A stretch of 64,000 bases of DNA from an uncultured Luminiphilus sp. GTDB taxonomy: Bacteria; Pseudomonadota; Gammaproteobacteria; Pseudomonadales; Halieaceae. The position numbers and the translations under genes are program-made. Within the stretch, counting starts at the first letter, position 1. Every line of letters starts with the position of its first letter. Under the pieces are notes generated by a model. That model made no database searches, was not told where the DNA came from, and saw only the letters and a program-made list of their open reading frames with translations. Positions 25,684 to 35,546 of this stretch are shown piece after piece. The stretch spans positions 1 to 64,000 of the forward strand of contig CALSMP010000006.1 in assembly GCA_943787485.1 (NCBI GenBank), read 5' to 3'.

Positions 25684-28533
25684 TTAGAAGCGGAATGTCG
25701 CCTGAGCAAACAGGTACTGACCCAGTGTGTCGTAGAAACCTGCGATAGCGTTTGCGTTGGACGACAGCGACCCACCAACCAGCGGCGGCTCTGAGTCAAG
25801 CACGTTGTTCACACCGATCAGCAGCTCAGAATCACCCAGGAAGCGAATCGTCGCGTTGATGTCGAGATAGTTCTCACCGCCATCAGACTCACCCTGAACA
25901 ATCTGGTCAACACCGTCACTCTTGCCGTTGGTCAGACCACCATCGTAGTCAACACCACCGAAGTGACGCCACCGGATGCTCGCCGCCCAGAAGCTGTTGC
26001 TGTCGTAGCTAGCAGTGATCGTATGACGCCACTCTGGCTGTGGGTAGCAACGGCTGCTGATCAAACCAACACAGTCGTAAGTGTCAGCACCGGGGATTTC
26101 GATTTCCTTGGTCAACATGTAGGTACCTACCATGTTCACACCGAAGGTGCCACCAAGCGCATCGAGTGACCAGGATCCAGCCACGTCAACACCTTCCCAA
26201 GTGTTCGTACCGCCGTTAAGCAGTGAGTTGACGACAAAGCCGGTCTCACCCTGCCACAGCGAACCGTTACCCGCTCGAGTAATGTTCTCACAGAAGAGAC
26301 CGTTCTCAGCACACTGACGGAGAATGTTCTCTGCGCCAATGGTGGTTACGGTATCTTCGATTTCGATGCTCCAATAGTCGACAGACAATGTAAGCTCATC
26401 GAATGGAGTTAAGACCACACCCAGAGTGATAGTGTCCGCTTCCTCAGCTTCGAGGCTGGGGTTACCACCCGTGATCTGGTTGTACTGGTCAGCCGGGCTC
26501 AATGCGATGTTGCCGTACTGGGCAGCAGTTACGCCGGTACGAGCACACTGCTCAGGGCTGTACTCAGGCACTTCACCGGCAGTACCACCACAGGGGTCAA
26601 CACCTGCCCACAAACCGAGGTTCTGAGCCAGGTACAGTTCACCAACGTTGGGAGCACGTACTGCGCGGTTATAGCCTGCTCGGAGACGAACCAAGTCGAT
26701 CGGCTGCCAGTCAAGACCGAGTCGGTAAGTATCCTGACCGCCCACGGTGCTGTAATCCGAGTAACGATAGGCCAAGTCGAAGACCAAGCTATCGAGGACC
26801 GGAATGTTTGCTTCCCCGAAGAATTCAGTCACGTTGTAGCCACCGATCAATGAGGGGGTGGGACCACCCTGACCAAGCAGCTGGCCTTCCTCAAACACGG
26901 TGTCAGACAGACGCTCAAACTTCTCTTCACGCCATTCGTAACCTACAACAACCTTGATTGGGTTGCTGGTAGTCGGCAGAGAGAAGAGATCGCCCGTAAC
27001 GTAAGCGCTGATTACCTCAGTCGAGTTGTTACCGTTCAGGATTCCAACACCAGTCAGACCGGCAGCCTGCTCTGGGGTTACGCCCTGATAGGTGAACACA
27101 TCGTAGAGGATGTCAGCGGTATCGGGATCAATGTTCTTGGTAATGTTAGGCGCGAAGAAGTCGTTGACGTAAGTCGACGTAGATCGCGTGTTTGCATACA
27201 TGTAGCTCATATCATATGACCAAGTGTCATTGATATCGCCCTTCATACCAGTAACCAGACGGAATGCGTCATGGCTGGTGTTGTCAGAACGAGGGCCACC
27301 CTCAACGTTACGCTTACCGACGTAGACACCGAATTCACCGGTGTTGTCGGGATACAGCTCAGTCAGAGCCGCCTGGAAGGGCGCCGGGAAGTCATCCAGG
27401 TCCAGGATGTACGCCTCAGCGAAGAAGGTACCTGATTCAGCGATCTGAGCACGCGACGTGTTGCTCGCGAACATGAACTCCATGTAAGGAGTGAAATGAT
27501 CATTAAGTTTGTAGTCGGCAAACGCGCCCACTGACCACTGCTCGATTGGACGCAGGAAATGGTTCACAGGAGCGTAGTTGTAACGGTTGGTTCCATCCCA
27601 GGGAGTCAGACCACCAGAGGAATTGATGTTACCGAAGAATTCCTGATCGTAGTCATAGGCACGACCATTGGTGCCTGCGGGACCAGCGCCCCCAACAACT
27701 GTTGGCGCCAGGAAGTAGTTAGGGATGATCGCGTTTGCTGATCCACCCACACCCGTAGCAGAACCCGTCAACGCACCAGATGAGAAGTCACGCGATTCTT
27801 GACGCAACTCTTTCTGCTCGCGCCAGGTACCGTACATAGTGGCGTTACCCCTACCGTCGGCGAAGTCGCTACCCATGATGAAGTCGATTTGATAGTTCTC
27901 ACCATCAGGGCCTTCAGTTCCAGTGGGGTACTCAAAGTTACGCTGATCCATCAAACCCTGGATGTAAGCGTTGTCATTGTCATGGCGGTAGCCAGACCAT
28001 CCCGCGCGGATCTCTATACCATCCATCTTTCGGGTTACGAAGTTAACAACACCAGCAACCGCGTCAGCACCGTAGGTCGCTGATGCACCACCGGTCAGCA
28101 CGTCAACGCGCTCTAGTGCAATGGTTGGAATCTGGCCAACGTCTGGCGCCTGAGTCTGCGCGCCACCCGCCTGCATACGACGGCCATTGATCAATACCAG
28201 AGTACGGTTGGTGCCTAGACCGCGTAGGTCGATAGACGCCGTACCAGAAGAGCCGTTTGAAATGTTGGCATTCTGGCTTGTCTCGATAGAAGGCAGGCTG
28301 TTCAACACCTGTTCGATGTTCACGAAGCCAAGGTTCTTGATGTTCTCAGCGTCAACAACCGTTACCGGGCTGGTGGCACCGAAACCATCTGTGGTCGCAA
28401 TACGAGTACCCGTTACGATCACCTCTTCAACTGTATCATCTTCATCTTGACCAAAGGCAAGACCACTGGTCAGCGTTGTTGCCAGAGCCGCTGACACGGC
28501 CAAGCTCAGCTGTCGCTTATTGAGTGCGTTCAT
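25684..28533 (-). CDS. TonB-dependent outer-membrane receptor
   Basis: A 949-residue outer-membrane receptor. The start at ATG 28533 has an AGAGG site (MNALNKRQLSLAVSAALATT); signal peptide to about residue 27. A TonB box (DDTVEEVIVTGTRI) follows at about 29-42, then a plug domain (to about 160, with TASIDLRGLGTNRTLVLING) and a beta barrel ending in aromatic FAQATFRF, as expected for BAM recognition. The substrate is unknown: no siderophore or B12 biosynthesis gene is nearby. It is monocistronic by its terminator. The size and plug sequence fit the oligosaccharide/peptide-type receptors abundant in marine gammaproteobacteria, but that is inference. Confidence 0.93.
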   Translation of the reverse strand: MNALNKRQLSLAVSAALATTLTSGLAFGQDEDDTVEEVIVTGTRIATTDGFGATSPVTVVDAENIKNLGFVNIEQVLNSLPSIETSQNANISNGSSGTASIDLRGLGTNRTLVLINGRRMQAGGAQTQAPDVGQIPTIALERVDVLTGGASATYGADAVAGVVNFVTRKMDGIEIRAGWSGYRHDNDNAYIQGLMDQRNFEYPTGTEGPDGENYQIDFIMGSDFADGRGNATMYGTWREQKELRQESRDFSSGALTGSATGVGGSANAIIPNYFLAPTVVGGAGPAGTNGRAYDYDQEFFGNINSSGGLTPWDGTNRYNYAPVNHFLRPIEQWSVGAFADYKLNDHFTPYMEFMFASNTSRAQIAESGTFFAEAYILDLDDFPAPFQAALTELYPDNTGEFGVYVGKRNVEGGPRSDNTSHDAFRLVTGMKGDINDTWSYDMSYMYANTRSTSTYVNDFFAPNITKNIDPDTADILYDVFTYQGVTPEQAAGLTGVGILNGNNSTEVISAYVTGDLFSLPTTSNPIKVVVGYEWREEKFERLSDTVFEEGQLLGQGGPTPSLIGGYNVTEFFGEANIPVLDSLVFDLAYRYSDYSTVGGQDTYRLGLDWQPIDLVRLRAGYNRAVRAPNVGELYLAQNLGLWAGVDPCGGTAGEVPEYSPEQCARTGVTAAQYGNIALSPADQYNQITGGNPSLEAEEADTITLGVVLTPFDELTLSVDYWSIEIEDTVTTIGAENILRQCAENGLFCENITRAGNGSLWQGETGFVVNSLLNGGTNTWEGVDVAGSWSLDALGGTFGVNMVGTYMLTKEIEIPGADTYDCVGLISSRCYPQPEWRHTITASYDSNSFWAASIRWRHFGGVDYDGGLTNGKSDGVDQIVQGESDGGENYLDINATIRFLGDSELLIGVNNVLDSEPPLVGGSLSSNANAIAGFYDTLGQYLFAQATFRF

Positions 28534-28641
28534 TAGAAACCTCTTTGTTTGTTTTGGTTGAGCGCTCCAGCCGGAGCCCAAAGACCCGGATGACTCTCAA
28601 GAATACTCTGTTGGCCAAGGGAAAGGAGAGGGAGAAATGTC

Positions 28642-28656
28642 ATATTTGTGAAATAT
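28642..28656. promoter_or_regulatory. AT-rich inverted repeat upstream of the receptor gene
   Basis: ATATTT and AAATAT flank a 3-base centre (GTG), about 110 bases upstream of the receptor start, in a 202-base gap that is otherwise without a gene. It could be an operator; it does not match a Fur box. Short AT palindromes arise easily, so confidence is low. Confidence 0.25.
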
Positions 28657-28735
28657 TTACTTTCTGAGGGGGAACTTTCCTAAGAAACACACATTTTTTG
28701 CCAACAAGTTACCCTTAGCGGGCGGGGGTCACCCC

Positions 28736-29371
28736 TCAGTCGATCCGGTAGACCCCTATCGTGCGGCCGGAGGATTTCACTGTCATCGTCCAAAAGCCCA
28801 TAAAGTTTTTCTTCACTTCCACCGTTTGTCCATTAGCCGTGTGACGGTAATTGCTGCCGCTGCGCTGCCGCCACACCTGACCATTACTCATGGTAAATAC
28901 CGTTTTTCCGCTCCACCCCGAGAAGGGACCGACAATATCCGCCTCGAACGGCTCGTCCTTGGAGGCCTCCCGCGCTGCCTCTTCGGCGGCCTCCTCGTCC
29001 TTCGCCTTACTGATGGCCGCCTCTACCTCGATGGCCACGCGGCGCTCGATCTCCGCCTCCATGGCCAAGTTGTCCGCCGCCTCACTGTTGCCTGTAGCAA
29101 TCGAGCCGCCCCCAGGATTTGTGTTTCCGGACGCAGGGTCGTTGGTGCCTGTTTGGCCTACCGCATCAGTCGCCGAAGGCGCCATAAATCGCTCGCGCAA
29201 CCATCCATCCAAAAACTGCTGCTGCTCGGGGGACAAATTATCCAGCCCCGCAGCTTCCAACTCCTCTGGCGTCATTGCGTCGCGCAACCCCTGAAAATCC
29301 TGTGCAGCAGTCATGCCGGAGAACAACGCACCCCCTAGCACCAGCCACACGATCGCTCTGCCCAGCATCAT
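28736..29371 (-). CDS. secreted protein with C-terminal SH3-like domain, unknown function
   Basis: I do not recognise a named family. The start ATG 29371 (or the next codon) has a GGAGGG site; the product is about 211 residues. A signal peptide (about 1-22, core AIVWLVLGGALFSGM) is followed by a short helical segment (MTPEELEAAGLDNLSPEQQQ), a Gly/Asn/Thr-rich linker and an Ala/Glu-rich helix (about 105-145). The last 65 residues are a compact beta domain with many aromatics (FSGWSGKTVFTMSNGQVWRQ and VEVKKNFMGFWTMTVKSSGR). It lies on the same strand upstream of the receptor gene but with a 200-base gap, so it is probably a separate transcript. Confidence 0.75.
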   Translation of the reverse strand: MMLGRAIVWLVLGGALFSGMTAAQDFQGLRDAMTPEELEAAGLDNLSPEQQQFLDGWLRERFMAPSATDAVGQTGTNDPASGNTNPGGGSIATGNSEAADNLAMEAEIERRVAIEVEAAISKAKDEEAAEEAAREASKDEPFEADIVGPFSGWSGKTVFTMSNGQVWRQRSGSNYRHTANGQTVEVKKNFMGFWTMTVKSSGRTIGVYRID

Positions 29372-29659
29372 GTTTACCCTCCAACCGCATCTGCATTCGA
29401 TGCCCGAGCATATCCGCCCCGACGACACCCCTATCATCACACCGAGCGCCGGCCTAAATAAAGCCCCTGCATACTAATCACATCCTCCGCACACCAGTCT
29501 TGGGTTCTAAAATTCCTTTACAGACTCATTATCCCCAGCGTCACTTATCTCCAGCCCCATTACCGGCGCCATTAACTGCCGCCCTGGAGAGTGGTTAAGG
29601 CTAGTCATGCCAAAGCCGCTGACGCTATGCTAGCGCTCGACGTGGTAACAGGGTAACCC

Positions 29660-31066
29660 ATGGGAAACGGGCAAATAGCGAGCTTACTAAACGCCCTTGC
29701 GTCTCTCCTTGGCGATAGCCGCTGCCTGACCGACGAGGCGTCCAAGCACCACTTTGGCCGAGACTGGACCCGGTTTTGCGAACCTGACCCCGTCGCCATC
29801 CTTTTTCCAGAGTCGATTACGGAGGTGCAGCAGATTATCGCACTGGCGAGGCGCTTTGAGGTCCCCGTTGTCCCCTCCGGCGGGCGAACCGGGCTGAGCG
29901 GCGGCGCCATGGCAGCCCAGGGCGAGCTGGTGCTATCGCTGGAGCGCATGAACCGCATCCTCGCCTCAGACACAGCAAGCAAAAGCATCACCTGCCAAGC
30001 CGGCGCCGTCACAGCCGCCGTCCAAGAGGCGGCTAAGCAAATGGGGTTGATGTATCCCGTTGATTTTGCTTCCAGCGGCTCGAGCCAGATTGGCGGCAAC
30101 ATTGCCACCAACGCCGGCGGTATTCAGGTGATTCGTTATGGCATGACGCGAAACTGGGTGAGCGGACTCAAGGTTGTGACCGGGACGGGGGAGTTGCTAG
30201 ACCTTAATAAAGGTCTCATGAAAAACAACACGGGCTTAGATCTGCGACACCTGATGATCGGTTCGGAGGGCATCCTTGGCGTCATCGTCGAAGCCACGCT
30301 GCAACTCTGTTCGCCGCCACAAGATACCGGCGTCGCTGTACTGGGAATGCCTTCAATGCCCGCCATTATGTCGCTGCTCGAGCGCCTTCAGGCGCACAGC
30401 ACACTACTCGCGTTTGAGTTCTTCTCCGACCTCGCCCTGGAAAAAGTGATCAACCGACACGGCGTTGAACGCCCACTGACTACGGCTTGCCCTTTTTACG
30501 TCCTACTCGAATACGAGCACTCAGGGCCTGAGGCAGAGGCTGTCCTTTTGGAGCTTATTGAAAGCGCCATTGACGCAGGAACGGTGGTCGATGCGGTATG
30601 TAGTCAAAACATGGCCCAGGCCCGCGCGCTGTGGCGGCTTCGGGAAGATATTTCAGAGACCATTGCCGAGTGGACGCCCTATAAAAACGACATTTCAACT
30701 TCCGTCAGCGGGGTGCCCTCACTCATAGAACGCATCGAGGTGATCGTCGGCCAACGCTACCCACACTTCGAGGTTGTTTGGTATGGCCACATTGGTGATG
30801 GCAACCTGCACCTGAATATCCTCAAACCCGATTCGATGGCGGTGGATGAATTTCAACGCCATTGCAAAATCGTCAGTGCCGAGTTGTTTCAGGTAGTCAA
30901 AGACTCCGGGGGATCAATATCCGCCGAGCACGGTGTTGGCTTGCTTAAAAAAGAGTTTCTTCACTACTCACGCAGTGCCGAGGAAATTGCGTTGATGAGA
31001 GCGATCAAACGGCTCTTTGATCCGGACCTAATTCTCAATCCAGGTAAGGTCTTTGATCTGCATTAA
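29660..31066 (+). CDS. FAD-linked 2-hydroxyacid dehydrogenase (D-2-hydroxyglutarate dehydrogenase type)
   Basis: A 468-residue VAO/GlcD-family flavoprotein. The FAD-binding PCMH domain (about 40-220) contains VVPSGGRTGLSGGA and GGNIATNAGGIQVIRYGMTR; the C-terminal substrate domain carries WYGHIGDGNLHLNI with metal-binding His, and ISAEHGVGLLKK near the end. These features fit D-2-hydroxyglutarate or D-lactate dehydrogenases; serA, which often adjoins the former, is not in the window. Start ATG 29660 with AGGGT upstream. Exact substrate uncertain. Confidence 0.88.
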   Translation: MGNGQIASLLNALASLLGDSRCLTDEASKHHFGRDWTRFCEPDPVAILFPESITEVQQIIALARRFEVPVVPSGGRTGLSGGAMAAQGELVLSLERMNRILASDTASKSITCQAGAVTAAVQEAAKQMGLMYPVDFASSGSSQIGGNIATNAGGIQVIRYGMTRNWVSGLKVVTGTGELLDLNKGLMKNNTGLDLRHLMIGSEGILGVIVEATLQLCSPPQDTGVAVLGMPSMPAIMSLLERLQAHSTLLAFEFFSDLALEKVINRHGVERPLTTACPFYVLLEYEHSGPEAEAVLLELIESAIDAGTVVDAVCSQNMAQARALWRLREDISETIAEWTPYKNDISTSVSGVPSLIERIEVIVGQRYPHFEVVWYGHIGDGNLHLNILKPDSMAVDEFQRHCKIVSAELFQVVKDSGGSISAEHGVGLLKKEFLHYSRSAEEIALMRAIKRLFDPDLILNPGKVFDLH

Positions 31067-31116
31067 TCTGATCCGCAATAAAAACCCCGGCATCGCCCCA
31101 ACCCAGGTTGAGCGTG

Positions 31117-31794
31117 CTAGCCGGCGGGCAAAAGTTCTCTCACGCCTTCAGGGGTTCCCAAGAGCAATAGATCGGCCGGTCGACAGGCGAACAGGCCATT
31201 GCTGACCACTCCAGTGAGTTGATTGATCTCGGTTTCGAGCTCGCGCGGATTGCCAATTCGCAAGCCGTGAACGTCTACAATGACGTTGCCGTTATCGGTA
31301 ATCACACCCTCGCGCCACACCGGCTGACCGCCCAGCTTAACAAGCTCTCGGGACACATAACTGCGGGCCATGGGAATAATCTCAACGGGCAGCGGAAATC
31401 TGCCGAGGGTTTCTACCCACTTGCTCTCATCGGCGATGCAAATAAATTGCTTGGCAACGGCAGCGACGATTTTTTCGCGGGTATGTGCAGCGCCACCTCC
31501 CTTGATGAGCGCGAGCTGCGCATTGGCTTCATCGGCGCCGTCGATGTAGGCATCCAGTTCAGCGACGCTGTTTAAATCGGTCACGGGAATTCCCAACTCA
31601 CTGAGCAGTGCGGCAGAGCGCTCCGAACTGGCCACGGTAGTCTCGATGCGACCTCGGAGAGAGACCAGACCGCGAATGAAGCATTCCGCAGTGCTGCCCG
31701 TTCCAATGCCGAGGACAAGCCGATCGCTGTAAATGCTGGCTACTCGCTCGATGGCTGCGGCCGCTACCCGCTCTTTTAACGTCTGCTGGTCCAC
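31117..31794 (-). CDS. rpiA: ribose-5-phosphate isomerase A
   Basis: Interconverts ribose-5-phosphate and ribulose-5-phosphate. The start is taken as GTG 31794, which has a strong GGGGGG site and gives a 225-residue protein beginning [18 protein letters not shown]; the longer frame lacks support. Motifs: [14 protein letters not shown] (about 28-41), [19 protein letters not shown] with catalytic acids (about 72-90) and [16 protein letters not shown] (about 95-110). Convergent with the FAD oxidase gene. Confidence 0.95.
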   Translation of the reverse strand: MDQQTLKERVAAAAIERVASIYSDRLVLGIGTGSTAECFIRGLVSLRGRIETTVASSERSAALLSELGIPVTDLNSVAELDAYIDGADEANAQLALIKGGGAAHTREKIVAAVAKQFICIADESKWVETLGRFPLPVEIIPMARSYVSRELVKLGGQPVWREGVITDNGNVIVDVHGLRIGNPRELETEINQLTGVVSNGLFACRPADLLLLGTPEGVRELLPAG

Positions 31795-31864
31795 CTTGAC
31801 CCCCCTTTTTTGCGATAACCGGGAGTATAGACAGGGGTGACCCAAAAAAGCCCACCATTAATAC

Positions 31865-31880
31865 ATCAAAATATTTTGAT
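31865..31880. promoter_or_regulatory. 16-bp perfect palindrome, candidate operator of the SAM-cycle operon
   Basis: ATCAAAATATTTTGAT is a perfect palindrome 31 bases before the start codon of the ArsR-methyltransferase gene. ArsR-family dimers bind such AT-rich inverted repeats in their own promoters. Its place suggests autoregulation plus control of metK, ahcY and metF, as reported for SahR-type ArsR regulators of methionine metabolism. The binding itself is inferred. Confidence 0.65.
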
Positions 31881-31911
31881 TAATGCCTAGTAGGGTGCTA
31901 GCCTGCGCGCC

Positions 31912-32898
31912 ATGACGCCAGCAATCCCCCTTGCCAGCATTGCGCCCGCCACGGGTGCCCCCGCTTTACCCATCCTATTCAAGGCCTTGGGGGACGAGTT
32001 GCGCCTTCAGGTATTGCGGCTCCTGAAGGATGAGTCTCTGAACGTGTCTGAGCTCTGTGAAGTCTTTCAGTTAAAACAAAGTGCTCTGAGCCATCACCTC
32101 AAGATTTTGGTGCAAGCTAACCTGCTCGCCCGCAAAAAAGAGGGGACCGTCACCTTTTACCGACGCGAGGTCCCCGAGGGCGTTCAGGAATCGCTGTTAG
32201 CCGAGGTGCTTCGCCAAATTGACGCCACGGCGCTTTCACCGCTGTTGCAGCGCGGGCTTTTGCGAGTCCAGGCGGTGCGCGAACAACACTCCCGGGCCTT
32301 CTTCCGTGATAACAGCGAGCGGCTGCGTGAACAACAGGAGCTTATTGCTTCCTGGGAGGACTACAGCAACGCCACGCTTCATTTGCTTGAACGCACAGAT
32401 AACTTGGCTGACGCCTCGGTCCTTGAAATCGGGCCCGGTGATGGCAGTCTGCTGCCCGCACTGGCAGAGCGGGCAGGGTCTGTGACGGGCCTCGATAACT
32501 CAGAGGAAATGCTGGCACTCGCGAAGGCTCGTACCCTTCGGCTTGAGAACGTCGTCTTGGTATTTGGCGAGGCCGAGGGACTGCTGGGTGACCAGCGCCA
32601 ATTTGATGTGGTCATCGCCAATATGGTGCTTCATCACACTCCGGATCCTGCGGCGCTGCTACGCGCAGCCGGGCAGTTACTTGTGCCAGGTGGGCGCATC
32701 ATCATCAGCGAGCTGTGCGCCCACGACCAACTCTGGGCTCGGGAGCATTGCGGCGATCTCTGGCTAGGCTTCGAAGCCGGTCAGCTCAGCGACTGGGCAC
32801 AAGCTGCCGGGCTTGAGAGCAGGGCCGAACTGTTCCTCGCTCAGCGCAATGGTTTTCAAATCCAAGTACGTCTTTTTCAAAAGCAAACAAATAAATAG
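31912..32898 (+). CDS. ArsR-family regulator fused to a SAM-dependent methyltransferase domain (SahR-like)
   Basis: A 328-residue fusion. Residues about 18-105 form an ArsR winged helix ([20 protein letters not shown], then LSELCEVF-like segment and [20 protein letters not shown] as recognition helix). Residues about 150-320 form a class I methyltransferase with [19 protein letters not shown] (SAM loop) and [16 protein letters not shown]. It lacks the Cys metal sites of arsenic or zinc sensors. The stop is 13 bases before metK, so it is the first gene of the SAM-cycle operon. The SAM-binding domain could sense SAM or S-adenosylhomocysteine, or still methylate something; the former is favoured by context. 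Confidence 0.88.
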   Translation: MTPAIPLASIAPATGAPALPILFKALGDELRLQVLRLLKDESLNVSELCEVFQLKQSALSHHLKILVQANLLARKKEGTVTFYRREVPEGVQESLLAEVLRQIDATALSPLLQRGLLRVQAVREQHSRAFFRDNSERLREQQELIASWEDYSNATLHLLERTDNLADASVLEIGPGDGSLLPALAERAGSVTGLDNSEEMLALAKARTLRLENVVLVFGEAEGLLGDQRQFDVVIANMVLHHTPDPAALLRAAGQLLVPGGRIIISELCAHDQLWAREHCGDLWLGFEAGQLSDWAQAAGLESRAELFLAQRNGFQIQVRLFQKQTNK

Positions 32899-32911
32899 CA
32901 AGGAATATAAG

Positions 32912-34069
32912 ATGAGCGAGTACTCACTATTCACGTCGGAATCCGTGTCCGAGGGGCATCCTGACAAGATGGCGGATCAGATTTCTGACGCCATTCTGGA
33001 CGCCATCATTGCCGATGATAAAAACGCGCGTGTCGCCGTTGAAACCCTTGTCAAAACCGGGATGGTCGTCGTGGCAGGAGAGGTCACCACCAACACTTAC
33101 GTGGACTTGGAGGAAGTGGTCCGCGGCGTCGTTACGGATATCGGTTATAACAGCTCCGATGTGGGTTTTGACGGCGCCTCCTGTGCTGTCATCAACGCCA
33201 TCGGAAAGCAGTCTCACGATATCGCTATGGGTGTCGATGAGGGCGAGAACAAAGAAATGGGGGCCGGTGATCAAGGCCTGATGTTCGGTTATGCCACCAA
33301 TGAGACTGACGTCCTTATGCCGGCACCCATCTATTACGCCCACCGGCTGGTCGAGAAGCAGGCCGAGCTCCGAAAAGCGGGGGCGTTGCCCTGGCTCAGG
33401 CCTGACGCGAAAAGCCAGGTGACGCTGAGTTATGACGAAGAAGGCAGGCCCGAGCGCGTCGACGCCGTGGTGCTTTCAACCCAGCACGATCCGGGTATCT
33501 CGCAGGCTGAAATTCACGCCCAGGTGCGAGAGCACATCATCGAGGCAGTACTGCCCAAGGAGTGGCTCCACGAGGGCACCCGGTTTCATATCAACCCAAC
33601 CGGCCAGTTCATCATAGGTGGACCGGTGGGCGATGCGGGACTCACTGGGCGCAAAATCATTGTCGACACCTATGGTGGTATGGCCCGTCACGGCGGTGGT
33701 GCGTTCTCAGGCAAAGACCCGTCTAAAGTCGATCGGTCCGCCGCCTACGCCGCTCGCTATGTGGCCAAAAATATTGTCGCCGCAGGCCTGGCCGAGCGTG
33801 TTGAAATTCAGGTTTCCTATGCGATCGGGGTTGCTGAACCCACCTCCATCTCCATCAATACTTTCGGTACTAGCCAGGTCGATGAGGCCGTTATTGTGCG
33901 ACTGGTTCGGGATCACTTTGATCTGCGCCCCAAAGGCATTATCGACATGCTCGATCTGAAAAAACCGATTTACCGCAACACCGCCAGCTATGGCCACTTT
34001 GGCCGCACAGGCGAAGGCTTCCCTTGGGAGCTTACCGACCGCGCGGAGGAACTGCGTAAGGCGGTCTAA
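32912..34069 (+). CDS. metK: S-adenosylmethionine synthetase
   Basis: Makes SAM from methionine and ATP. ATG 32912 has an AAGGA site and begins [20 protein letters not shown]; 385 residues. Signature segments are [12 protein letters not shown] (about 117-128) and [18 protein letters not shown] (about 260-277). Second gene of the regulator-metK-ahcY-metF cluster; fully intact, in contrast to the next gene. The opposite strand holds a long open frame (33707-34633) that is only a shadow. Confidence 0.97.
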   Translation: MSEYSLFTSESVSEGHPDKMADQISDAILDAIIADDKNARVAVETLVKTGMVVVAGEVTTNTYVDLEEVVRGVVTDIGYNSSDVGFDGASCAVINAIGKQSHDIAMGVDEGENKEMGAGDQGLMFGYATNETDVLMPAPIYYAHRLVEKQAELRKAGALPWLRPDAKSQVTLSYDEEGRPERVDAVVLSTQHDPGISQAEIHAQVREHIIEAVLPKEWLHEGTRFHINPTGQFIIGGPVGDAGLTGRKIIVDTYGGMARHGGGAFSGKDPSKVDRSAAYAARYVAKNIVAAGLAERVEIQVSYAIGVAEPTSISINTFGTSQVDEAVIVRLVRDHFDLRPKGIIDMLDLKKPIYRNTASYGHFGRTGEGFPWELTDRAEELRKAV

Positions 34070-34123
34070 ACCCTTTTCACATCCCATTAAAGAGCCAACC
34101 GCCTTCGGGCCAAGGAAACTGTT

Positions 34124-35533
34124 ATGAACACTGCTGTAAACGTCGACAATTTCACCGACTACAAGGTCGCGGATATCAACCTCGCTGGGTGGGGCCGCAA
34201 GGAGCTGGACATTGCGGAGAGCGAAATGCCCGCGCTCATCGCGCTGCGGGAACAATACCGGGAAGAGCAGCCTCTGGCTGGCGCCAAAATTCTCGGCTGC
34301 ATTCATATGACTATCCAAACCGGCGTGCTCATCGAAACGCTGGTGGCTCTCGGTGCCGAAGTGCGCTGGTCGTCGTGCAACATCTTCTCCACACAAGACC
34401 ACGCGGCGGCGGCGGTCGCTGCGTCGGGTGTCCCCGTATTTGCCTGGAAAGGGGAAACCGAGGAAGAGTACGAGTGGTGCATCGAGCAGACCATCCTCAA
34501 GGATGGCAAACCTTGGGACGCCAATATGATCCTCGATGACGGGGGTGATTTGACCGGCATGCTTCACGAAAAGTACCCAGAGATGCTCGAGTGCATCCAT
34601 GGCATTACCGAGGAGACAACCACCGGCGTTCATCGACTTTACGAAATGATTGCAAACGGCGAATTAAAAGTGCCCGGCAATCAATGTCAACGATTCGGTG
34701 ACGAAATCAAAGAACGATAACAAGTACGGCTGTCGCCATAGTCTCAACGATGCTATCAAGCGCGGCCTCGACCACCTTCTCGCAGGTAAGCGCGCGCTGG
34801 TTATCGGTTACGGAGATGTGGGCAAGGGTTCGGCACTTTCGCTGCGTCAGGAAGGCATGATCGTGCGCATTACTGAAGTCGATCCTATTTGCGCCATGCA
34901 GGCCTGCATGGACGGCTTTGAAGTTGTCTCTACCTTCAAGGATGGTGTCAACGATGGCTCGGAAGGTTGCATTAACACCGACTTACTGGCGACTACCGAC
35001 CTGCTCGTCACGTCGACGGGCAACTTCAACGTGTGTAATGCCGCCATGCTCAAAGCCCTCAAGTGTAGCGCGGTCGTGTGCAACATCGGCCACTTCGACA
35101 ATGAAATCGATACTGCATATATGCGGCAGCACTGGGAGTGGGAGGAGGTCAAGCCGCAGGTGCACAAAATCTATCGCGACCAGCGCCAGCAATGATCACC
35201 TGCTGCTGCTGTCCGAGGGCCGCCTCGTAAACCTGGGCAATGCAACCGGCCACCCTTCGCGCATCATGGACGGATCTTTCGCCAACCAGGTGCTCGCCCA
35301 GATTCACCTGTACGCCAAGCGCCGTTTTGCAGACCTCGAGCCTGCGGAAGCTTAAGCCCGGCGCATTGTCGCCGTGGAGGTTCTGCCCAAACAGCTGGAC
35401 GAAGCAAGTCGCTGCCCTCATGGTGAAGCCGGCTTTCGGCGGCGTACCTCGACCCGCCTCACCGAAGAGCAGGCTGACGTACATCGGCGTTTCGGTGGAC
35501 GGCCCCTTCAAGCCTGATAGCTACAAATATTAA
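34124..35533 (+). pseudogene. ahcY: adenosylhomocysteinase, broken by several single-base insertions
   Basis: Hydrolyses S-adenosylhomocysteine to homocysteine and adenosine. The first 184 codons are intact (ATG 34124, [14 protein letters not shown]-type region and [18 protein letters not shown]). The frame then changes at about 34673-34677 (extra base in CCCGG). The NAD domain with [18 protein letters not shown] and [12 protein letters not shown] continues in the next frame to about 35183, where another extra base occurs. An in-frame TAA lies at 35353-35355, an extra A at 35406-35407, and three extra bases near 35446, 35451 and 35479 together restore the frame for the proper end GPFKPDSYKY. 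Every shift is an insertion. Whether this is sequence error or real decay is open; flanking metK and metF are intact. Confidence 0.9.
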
Positions 35534-35546
35534 GTAGGAAAATCTG

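Noticed and set aside
34070-34123. S-adenosylhomocysteine or SAM riboswitch before ahcY
   Set aside because: The gap is only 54 bases and no riboswitch core motif was recognised; regulation by the ArsR-type protein is the better explanation.
33707-34633. 308-codon open frame antisense to metK and ahcY
   Set aside because: It is a shadow of two clear genes on the plus strand, has no recognisable domain, and has the composition expected of a complementary frame in GC-rich DNA.
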